Shown piece after piece: positions 1-5,601 of a stretch of DNA of 5,601 bases. How positions within the stretch are numbered: position 1 is the first letter of the stretch; each line of letters begins with the position of its first letter. The notes under the pieces are model-generated. The model was not told the DNA's origin. It was given only the letters and a program-made list of their open reading frames with translations, and made no database searches. The translations under genes and the position numbers were made by a program. Origin of the DNA: Actinomycetales bacterium Ga0077552 (GTDB taxonomy: Bacteria; Actinomycetota; Actinomycetes; Actinomycetales; Microbacteriaceae); contig LNFD01000138.1 of the NCBI GenBank assembly GCA_001464255.1, forward strand, positions 1 through 5,601, read 5' to 3'.

Positions 1-1
1 G

Positions 2-82
2 AGCTGGATGCGCCGCACCCGCCGCGACGAGCGCGCCTTCCTCGAGCGGCTCGTGCAGGTGCGGGCGGCGCTCGCCGGATAG
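2..82 (+). CDS. C-terminal end of an unidentified protein (5' end outside window)
   Basis: A reading frame open from the left edge ends at the TAG at 80-82 and gives 26 residues, beginning SWMRRTRRDERAF and ending VRAALAG. The tail is rich in Arg and Ala with alternating charged and hydrophobic residues, consistent with a C-terminal amphipathic helix. Codon use is GC-rich at third positions like the genes that follow, so it is probably a real gene end. Nothing in it identifies a family. The stop codon overlaps the -10-like box of the next gene, which starts 9 bp downstream on the same strand. Confidence 0.6.
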   Translation, partial: SWMRRTRRDERAFLERLVQVRAALAG

Positions 83-91
83 CGTGAACCT
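80..91 (+). promoter_or_regulatory. Putative leaderless promoter -10 box for the metallopeptidase gene
   Basis: TAGCGT at 80-85 matches the actinobacterial TANNNT -10 pattern and lies 6 nt before the GTG at 92. Transcription would then begin at or next to the start codon. No Shine-Dalgarno sequence stands before this GTG, which fits a leaderless mRNA. The first three bases of the box are also the stop codon of the upstream gene. I could not recognise a convincing -35 element. Confidence 0.45.
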
Positions 92-955
92 GTGCGCCGC
101 CCTCTCATCATCGTCTCGATCGTTCTCGCCGCCCTGCTCGTCCTGACGGGTGCGGTCGCTGCGGGTCTCGCCATCGCGTCGACGCTCGTCGCCGCAGTCA
201 CCGGCGGCGAGGGCGCGGGCGAGCGCCAGGCGGCCGACGACGGCGGGTTCGAGACACCGGGGATTGAAGAAGATGCCGACTTCGGCACCGTCGAGGTCTA
301 CGACGTGCTCGAGGATGGAACGCTCTCCCCGGCCGCGAGCGGTACTGCCGGGGAGGTCTGGGCTCTGTTCGTGGGACTCGTGGGGCAGGATGCGGCCGGC
401 AGCAGCATCCTGCAGTTCAAAGCGGGTGACGCGCCCGACAGCGACACGCTCGCCTACGTGTACCAAGACCGCGACCCGCAGTACTGGACCCTCGTCATCA
501 ACCTCGCGACCGCCGATGACCCCGAGCTGCTCGTCGCGACGCTCGTGCACGAGTACGCGCACGTGTTCTCGTACGCGCCGGCCGAGTTCGACGCGAAAGC
601 CGTCTCGTGCCCGACCTTCGAGGTCGTCGAGGGCTGCGCTGAGCCCGATTCGTACCTGTGGGCGTTCTACGACGCCTTCTGGTCGGGCTACGACGAGCAC
701 CCCGACCTCGAGAACGTCGACGCCGACATCGCGTACGAGTTCTACCTCGCGAACGAGGAGGACTTCGTTAGCGACTACGCGGCCACCAACATCGGCGAGG
801 ACTTCGCGGAGAGCTTCATGACCTTCGTGCTCGAAGAGTCGTGGTCGGCCGTGAGCACGACGGGCGCGAAGCTCGAGTTCTTCACCGACTACCCCGAGCT
901 CGTCGCGCTGCGCGAGCAGATGCGTGCGGCCGCCGCCGGCGAGCTGGGTCTCTAG
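92..955 (+). CDS. Putative membrane-anchored zinc metallopeptidase (HEYAH motif), family unknown
   Basis: This 287-residue protein starts with MRRP followed by a long hydrophobic stretch (about residues 5-36), which reads as a signal anchor or uncleaved signal peptide. There is no lipobox cysteine. A low-complexity Gly/Ala/Glu/Asp linker (about 37-65) follows, so the rest should lie outside the membrane. Residues 153-157 are HEYAH, an HExxH zinc-binding and catalytic motif, in the context LVATLVHEYAHVFSY. A second motif, EDFAESF (236-242), could supply the third zinc ligand through a Glu, as in gluzincin-like putative metallopeptidases. Cys173 and Cys182 are the only cysteines and could form a disulfide outside the cell. 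The domain is acidic and rich in Tyr and Trp. The GTG at 92 is chosen because it opens directly on the hydrophobic segment and follows a TAGCGT box by 6 nt. The frame appears intact. Substrate and exact peptidase family are not recognised; a non-catalytic role is possible. Confidence 0.8.
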   Translation: MRRPLIIVSIVLAALLVLTGAVAAGLAIASTLVAAVTGGEGAGERQAADDGGFETPGIEEDADFGTVEVYDVLEDGTLSPAASGTAGEVWALFVGLVGQDAAGSSILQFKAGDAPDSDTLAYVYQDRDPQYWTLVINLATADDPELLVATLVHEYAHVFSYAPAEFDAKAVSCPTFEVVEGCAEPDSYLWAFYDAFWSGYDEHPDLENVDADIAYEFYLANEEDFVSDYAATNIGEDFAESFMTFVLEESWSAVSTTGAKLEFFTDYPELVALREQMRAAAAGELGL

Positions 956-965
956 CGCGGGATGC

Positions 966-1530
966 TCACCCGAGCTCGCGCCGCATGACGAGCCGGCGCG
1001 TGGTGGGGTGGGTGACCTCGGCGAACCCGGCTGCGAGGAACGGCCCGACCGGCCCGACGCTCAGCTCGTCCCAGGTGATCTCGGCGCCGCCCGTCAGCAT
1101 GGGGTAGCCCTCGATCGCGCGGGCGCCGCGCTCGCGCGCGTGCTCGACCGCGGCGGCGACGAGCGGGTAGGTGGATGGCCCAGACCGTGGGGTCGTCTTT
1201 CGACTCGAGCCGGCCGGCCCACGGCACGGGCGAGCCGCGCAGGCGGCGGAACGCGGTGCGAGCATTCACCGCCGCCCAGGCGGCCGGTTCGTCGTCGACG
1301 TACGCGACGAGGCCCGCGGTGCGGGAGGGGTCGCGCTCGACCGGGTCGTCGCAGCCCACGGCCTCACGCAGCACGGCGGCGCGCTGCTCCACCGGTAGGG
1401 CGTACCACTCGCGGTCGCCGAGGCGCTGGCGCGTGCACTGGCAGCGGCCCGCGGTGCCGGTGAGGATCGCCTGCAGGTCGTCCCAGCTCGCCTCGCTGGC
1501 GGCGACGACGGGGATGCTGGGCTCGGCCAT
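966..1530 (-). pseudogene. GNAT-family N-acetyltransferase, frame broken by a small internal deletion
   Basis: The N-terminal part runs from the ATG at 1530 to about 1174 in one frame. It begins MAEPSIPVV, contains CQCTRQRL followed by DREWYALPVEQR, and has the GNAT beta-strand pair GLVAYVDDEPAAWAAV, ending DDPTVWAI. The C-terminal part continues from about 1172 to the TGA at 966 in another frame, starting TYPLVAAAVEHARERGARA, then EGYPMLTGGAEITW and PFLAAGFAEVTHPT. In intact relatives these halves are joined by a segment of the form TCFVVRxGYRRRGL. That is the strand and R/QxxGxG/A loop that binds the acetyl-CoA pyrophosphate. Here it is absent and the frame shifts, an inferred loss of roughly 40-45 nt. 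As written, translation would run on in the wrong frame to about 952 and give a 192-residue protein with an Arg-rich tail, overlapping the end of the convergent peptidase gene. Both halves remain clean coding sequence, so either the sequence is wrong here or the inactivation is recent. The substrate is unknown. Confidence 0.85.
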
Positions 1531-1543
1531 GCGCGCCAGGCTA
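1531..1543 (-). promoter_or_regulatory. Putative leaderless promoter -10 box for the GNAT gene
   Basis: On the minus strand TAGCCT (plus-strand positions 1538-1543) lies 7 nt upstream of the ATG at 1530. This is the same geometry as the boxes before the peptidase gene and argG. It sits in the 32-bp divergent gap shared with the NTPase gene. No clear -35 element and no Shine-Dalgarno sequence are visible. Confidence 0.45.
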
Positions 1544-1551
1544 GCGCGCGG

Positions 1552-1557
1552 GGTGGA
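1552..1557 (+). promoter_or_regulatory. Ribosome binding site deciding the NTPase start
   Basis: GGTGGA lies 5 nt before the GTG at 1563 and 11 nt before the in-frame ATG at 1569. The spacing favours the GTG, though the ATG two codons later remains possible. Unlike the other plus-strand genes here, this one has no TANNNT box right before its start, so it is probably translated from a leadered mRNA. Confidence 0.4.
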
Positions 1558-1562
1558 ACGAT

Positions 1563-2123
1563 GTGCTCATGACCCCCGAGCCTCGAGCGACCCGCTGGTG
1601 CGTGATCACGGGAGGGCCCAGCTGCGGCAAGTCGACCATGGTGCGCGCGCTCGCCGCCCTGGGTCACCGCACGACGCACGAGGAGGCGCGGCACTACATC
1701 GATCTGCAGCGCATCGAGGGCCGCACGATCGAGCAGATAAAGTCGCGGCAGCGCGAGTTCCAGCGCAGCGTGCTGCAGATGCAGCTCGAGACCGAGGCGC
1801 AGCTCGACCCGGGCGAGCTCGTCTTCCTCGACCGAGCACTGCCCGACTCTCTCGCCTACTACCGCTTTCTCGGGCTCGATCCCGACCCGCTGCTGAGTGA
1901 GGCTCTGACGCGGGTGGCGTATCGCACCGTGTTCCTGCTCGACCTGCTGCCGTTGCACCACGACTACGCGCGCACGGAGGACGAGCTGGCCCAGCGGCGC
2001 ATTCACGAGCTCATCGGCGAGGTCTACACCGAGCTCGGCGTGCCGATCGTGCGCGTGCCGGTGCTGCCGGAGGCGGAGCGCGTGCGCTTCGTGCTGCAGA
2101 ACGTCGAGATCGCCGCCGATTGA
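1563..2123 (+). CDS. Small P-loop NTPase, AAA_28-type predicted ATPase/kinase
   Basis: This 186-residue protein is essentially one nucleotide-binding domain. The Walker A motif is GGPSCGKST (residues 17-25). ELVFLDRALPDS (85-96) holds a Walker B-like strand ending in D90-R91, the DR arrangement seen in many nucleoside- and nucleotide-kinase-like P-loop proteins. HYIDLQRIEGRT (44-55) and the later YARTEDELAQRRIHEL segment match conserved positions of a widespread family of uncharacterised AAA_28 (NadR- and TTD14-like) ATPases. No membrane segment or added domain is present, so it should be cytoplasmic. Length and motif order look complete and the frame is intact, unlike the genes on either side. 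It is transcribed divergently from the GNAT gene and ends 82 bp before argG. Substrate and role are unknown; small-molecule phosphorylation or nucleotide sensing are both possible. Confidence 0.85.
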   Translation: MLMTPEPRATRWCVITGGPSCGKSTMVRALAALGHRTTHEEARHYIDLQRIEGRTIEQIKSRQREFQRSVLQMQLETEAQLDPGELVFLDRALPDSLAYYRFLGLDPDPLLSEALTRVAYRTVFLLDLLPLHHDYARTEDELAQRRIHELIGEVYTELGVPIVRVPVLPEAERVRFVLQNVEIAAD

Positions 2124-2193
2124 CCCTGTGGGGCGCATTCTGCAGACGGTGCTGCCCACGATCCGGCACGACAGACCCGTCGACGACCGCCGA

Positions 2194-2205
2194 TAGGCTG
2201 GAGCG
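2194..2205 (+). promoter_or_regulatory. Putative leaderless promoter -10 box for argG
   Basis: TAGGCT at 2194-2199 lies 6 nt before the GTG at 2206, giving transcription start at or near the start codon. No Shine-Dalgarno sequence of the right spacing is convincing. The 82-bp gap after the NTPase gene holds this box and little else I can support. I see no clear -35 element and no recognisable ArgR operator (ARG box). Confidence 0.5.
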
Positions 2206-3597
2206 GTGTCCAAAGTCTTGACCTCCCTGCCCGTCGGCGAGCGCGTCGGCATCGCCTTCTCCGGAGGTCTCGACACCTCCGTCGCCGTCGCGTGGATGCG
2301 CGACAAGGGCGCGATCCCGTGCACCTACACGGGCGACCTCGGTCAGCCCGACGAGCCCGACGTGTCGGCCGTTCCCGGCCGTGCGAAGGAGTACGGCGCT
2401 GAGATCAGCCGCCTCGTCGACGCCAAGGCCGCTCTGGTCGAGGAGGGCCTCGTCGCCCTCGCGTGCGGCGCGTTCCACATCCGCAACGCCGGCAAGACCT
2501 ACTTCAACACCACGCCCCTCGGCCGCGCCGTGACCGGCACCCTGCTCGTGCGCGCGATGAAAGACGACGGCGTCGAGATCTGGGGCGACGGCAGCACCTA
2601 CAAGGGCAACGACATCGAGCGCTTCTACCGCTACGGACTGCTCGCCAACCCGCGCCTGCGCATCGACAAGCCGTGGCTCGACGCCGACTTCGTCACGGAG
2701 CTTCGTCGCCCACGGGTTCCCCTACCGCGACTCGGCCGAGAAGGCCTACTCGACCGACGCGAACATCTGGGGGGCGACGCACGAGGCGAAGACGCTCGAG
2801 CACCTCGACGTCTCGCTCGAGACGGTCGAGCCGATCATGGGCGTTCGATTCTGGGATGCTGCGGTCGAGATCGCGACGGAGGACGTGCGCGTAACCTTCG
2901 TCGAGGGTCGGCCGACCGCGCTCAACGGCGTCGAATTCGCGGATGCGGTGCAGCTCGTGCTCGAAGCGAACCGCATCGGCGCGACCAGATCGAGAACCGC
3001 ATCATCGAGGCGAAGAGCCGCGGCATCTACGAGGCTCCCGGCATGGCCCTGCTGCACATCGCCTACGAGCGGCTGCTGAACGGCATCCACAATGAAGACA
3101 CGATCGCCAACTACCACGCCGAGGGTCGTCGTCTGGGCCGCCTCATGTACGAGGGCCGGTGGCTCGACCCGCAGTCGCTCATGCTGCGTGAGAGCATCCA
3201 GAAATGGGTGGGGTCGGCCGTGACCGGCACCGTCACGCTGCGGCTGCGCCGCGGCGACGACTACACGATCCTCGACACGAGCGGCCCCGGTCTGTCGTAC
3301 TCGCCCGAGAAGCTCTCGATGGAGCGCGTGGGCGACGCCGCCTTCGGCCCGACCGACCGCATCGGCCAGCTCACGATGCGCAACCTCGACATCGCCGACT
3401 CGCGCGCGCGGCTCGAGCAGTATGCCGCGCAGGGCATCATCGGCGGCGCGACCGCCGCGCTCGTCGGCCGCATCACGGCGGGGGAGTCGGACGAGGTCGT
3501 CGAGCACGCGGTTCCGATGACGGCCGAGCGCGAGGCCCTCGCCGAGGCGATCGACGCCGCCGGCGAGAGCGCCGCGTTCGACTTCGGCACCGACTAG
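2206..3597 (+). pseudogene. argG: Argininosuccinate synthase, disrupted by two compensating small deletions
   Basis: ArgG joins citrulline and aspartate using ATP to make argininosuccinate, the penultimate step of arginine synthesis, in the cytoplasm. The N-terminal part is unmistakable: ATP-pyrophosphatase P-loop AFSGGLDTS (residues 17-25), CGAFHIRNAGKTYFNTTPLG, then GDGSTYKGNDIERFYRYG (from 127), typical of the long E. coli-like ArgG form. From residue 260 the C-terminal part is equally typical: DQIENRIIEAKSRG, EAPGMALLHIAYERLL, YEGRWLDPQSLMLRES, DRIGQLTMRNLDIADSRA. Residues 167-259 are Arg-rich nonsense, because the true code for this region lies in the next frame. Conserved residues expected at both junctions (GGRH..MSE and GRHGLGMS) are missing. 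Restoring them would give about 479-480 residues, close to the usual length of this form. If the sequence is correct, the protein loses much of the conserved substrate-binding and synthetase region and should be inactive, and the cell would need another arginine source. If it is an assembly error, this is an ordinary argG. The GTG start is supported by the MSKVL opening and the TAGGCT box. Confidence 0.93.
2701..2982 (+). other. argG: Frame-shifted middle segment of argG
   Basis: Read in the +1 frame from 2702 to 2980, this stretch gives 93 clean ArgG codons: FVAHGFPYRDSAEKAY, then STDANIWGATHEAKTLEHLD, PIMGVRFWD, GRPTALNGVEF and finally LVLEANRIG. It holds no stop and no damaged codons. The left break follows VTEL at about 2701-2702; an inferred 26 or 29 nt encoding roughly GGRHEMSE(F) is missing. 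The right break follows RIG at 2981-2982; an inferred 22 nt encoding most of GRHGLGMS is missing. The two losses sum to a multiple of three, which is why the outer frame is restored and no early stop appears. Confidence 0.9.
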
Positions 3598-3600
3598 CGG

Positions 3601-4985
3601 CTAGGCCCGGGCGAAGGCCCGCACGGGCGAGTCGGCGAGCACGAACCGCGTCGGCGCGACCGCGGCGAGCACCGTGAGTACGAGCGCGCTCGCGAACACG
3701 AGGCCGACGAGGGGCAGCGGCACCGCGAGCGTCACGACGCGTGAGGTGAGCGCGACGGCGATGACGCTCTGCGCCCCGACCCAGCCGAGCAGCGTGCCGA
3801 GCGCGAGTCCCGAGAGCGCGGCGGCGAGGCTCAGCACGGCCGACTCGACGACAACCGCGGCTGCCGCGTCACGTCGCGACTGGCCGAGGATGCGCGTGAC
3901 GGCGATCTCCCTCGCGCGCAGCCGCGTGTTCAGCGCGACCGTGGTCGCGAGCCCGACCGCCGCGATGAGCACGACGAAGCCGATGAGCCCGCCGATGATC
4001 GCGAGCACGCCCAGCAGCACCTCGTCGGCCTGCGCCTGGAACTCCGTGTCTTGATACTCGAGTGCGAGCGACAGGTTCGCGCTCGCGGTCGCCACGGCGA
4101 ACATCGACACCACGGCGACGCCGATGAGCACGCCGAGGGCGGCGCGCGCGGTGCGAGCCGGATGCTCGGCCAGGGTGCGCCGCGCCAGCGCGGCGGGCCC
4201 CGTGCGCGGTAGCGCAGCCGCGAGCACGGCCATGACGCGCGGCAGCAGGCCGTTCGCGCCCGCGAGCACCCCGATCACGAGCACGGTGCCCGCGATGATG
4301 CCGAGGAACGCGGCGACCGGCGTCACGACCCCCGCGACGGCCGTGAGGGCCAGCAGGGCGAGGCCCGTGACCAGCGCGGCGGCCGCGCCCCGGCCGAGGT
4401 GGACGCGGTCGTCGCCGCCGGCCTCCTGCGTGCCGGCGAGCCCGAGCGCTTGAACGGGCTCGGCCGCGAGCACGGCTGCCGAGCCGCGCCAGGCCGCGAT
4501 GCCCGTGCAGACCTGCAGGGCGAGCAGCGGCACGACGACGAGCGGGTCGACGAGGTCGGCGGGCTCGGCGCCGGCGAGCATCCCGGTGCCGGAAGAGGCG
4601 AGGGCGAGCACCCCGAGGGCGGCGCCGGCGGCGAGCGCGGCACCGAGCGCCGTCGCCCCGAGCGAGAGGCGCAGTCCGTCGCGGGCGATGCGCCGCCGCT
4701 CGTCGAGAGCCGAGGCCCCGAGCAGCCGGCGCAGGGCGATCTCGCGGATGCGCGAGGCCGTCACGAGCGCGAAGGCGTTGGTGACGACGACCGTCGCGAC
4801 GACGAGCGCCACGATGAGGAAGCCGAGCCCGAGCACCCCCAGCACGAGGTCGGCGGTCTCACCCTGCCCGAAGGGGGTCTGCACGAGCCCCGTGCGCAGT
4901 AGCGCCATGACCGAGGTGAGCAGCACGATGTACATCGCGCTGAGGGTGACCGTTGTGACGGCCGCGAGGGTTCCGCCCCGGCCGG

Positions 4986-4989
<4 letters not shown>
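3601..4989 (-). CDS. ABC exporter permease with two FtsX domains
   Basis: This 462-residue integral membrane protein has about ten predicted membrane segments, near residues 8-30, 47-76, 108-130, 147-167, 202-222, 226-248, 283-303, 325-353, 383-414 and 425-445. It is an internal duplication: each half has an FtsX-like unit with a cytoplasmic coupling motif (REIALRRLLGAS, 82-93; REIAVTRILGQS, 360-371) and ends with a matching tail (AAEPVQALG; ADSPVRAFA). The external loops are short, so it lacks the large extracytoplasmic domain of MacB. It should pair with the ATPase encoded just upstream to form an exporter in the cytoplasmic membrane. The ATG at 4989 overlaps the ATPase stop as ATGA and has a GAGG 7 nt before it. 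The frame stays open upstream to about 5562, but that part lies antisense to a different frame within the ATPase gene and is not real. The substrate is unknown; related pairs export peptides or lipid-like compounds, or act in cell-wall stress resistance. Confidence 0.88.
3608..3621. terminator. Weak GC hairpin at the convergent gene ends
   Basis: CGGGC-GAAG-GCCCG forms a 5-bp stem with a 4-nt loop, just past the argG stop and inside the last codons of the permease gene. It could help end transcription from either side. There is no T-run on either strand and such short GC palindromes are common at this base composition, so the call is weak. Confidence 0.2.

Positions 4990-5601
<612 letters not shown>

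Noticed and set aside
2127..2160. GTGGG...CCCAC hairpin after the NTPase gene as a terminator
   Set aside because: Only five pairs around a loop of more than 20 nt, with no T-run.
2178..2185. CGTCGACG palindrome upstream of the argG -10 box as an operator
   Set aside because: An 8-bp GC-rich palindrome is expected by chance here and does not resemble an ARG box.
1266..2324. Long minus-strand frame of 352 codons, and similar antisense frames over argG (2746-3507) and over the permease
   Set aside because: High GC content leaves antisense frames open. Their translations are low-complexity and match nothing, while the opposite strand has recognised proteins.
2701..2982. Programmed ribosomal frameshifting, an intron or an intein as explanation for argG
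   Set aside because: No extra sequence is inserted. Conserved residues are missing at both junctions, so neither frameshifting nor splicing could restore the protein, and no slippery site is seen.
2837..3079. A separate 80-residue plus-strand gene starting MGVRFWD
   Set aside because: It is the displaced middle of argG in the +1 frame, followed by nonsense after 2980. It is not a gene of its own.

Overview
This window comes from a high-GC actinobacterium, most likely a member of the Microbacteriaceae. That placement rests on the strong G/C bias at third codon positions, the GTG starts, three TAGNNT -10-like boxes sitting 6-7 nt before start codons (the leaderless pattern common in Actinomycetota), and the wording of the ArgG and GNAT proteins. 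The family-level call is recognition by eye, not a search result.

Layout, left to right. The last 26 codons of an unidentified plus-strand gene (2-82) are followed at once by a gene for a membrane-anchored putative zinc metallopeptidase with an HEYAH motif (92-955, +). Convergent to it is a GNAT-type N-acetyltransferase gene (966-1530, -), broken by a small out-of-frame deletion that removes the acetyl-CoA-binding loop. Divergent from that is an intact small P-loop NTPase of the AAA_28 type (1563-2123, +). Next is argG, argininosuccinate synthase (2206-3597, +). It looks like one open frame of 463 codons, but about 93 codons in the middle are read in the wrong frame because of two small deletions that cancel each other. 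Convergent to argG, only 3 bp away, is a two-gene exporter operon on the minus strand: an ABC ATPase (4986-5601, truncated by the right edge) and its FtsX-type permease (3601-4989), which overlap by ATGA.

The genes do not form one pathway. ArgG belongs to arginine biosynthesis, the ABC pair is an exporter of unknown substrate, and the peptidase, acetyltransferase and NTPase are separate single-gene units.

I see no undescribed multi-gene system, mobile element, CRISPR array or RNA gene. The most notable signal is three short deletions (estimated about 20-45 nt) in about 1.8 kb, each removing a strongly conserved protein motif while the surrounding code is undamaged. This may be an assembly or consensus error at GC-rich palindromes, or real recent inactivation of argG and the acetyltransferase. 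The sequence alone cannot settle it, though the undecayed state of the remaining code favours error or a very recent event. There is no gene-free stretch over 300 bases; the longest gap is the 82 bp before argG.
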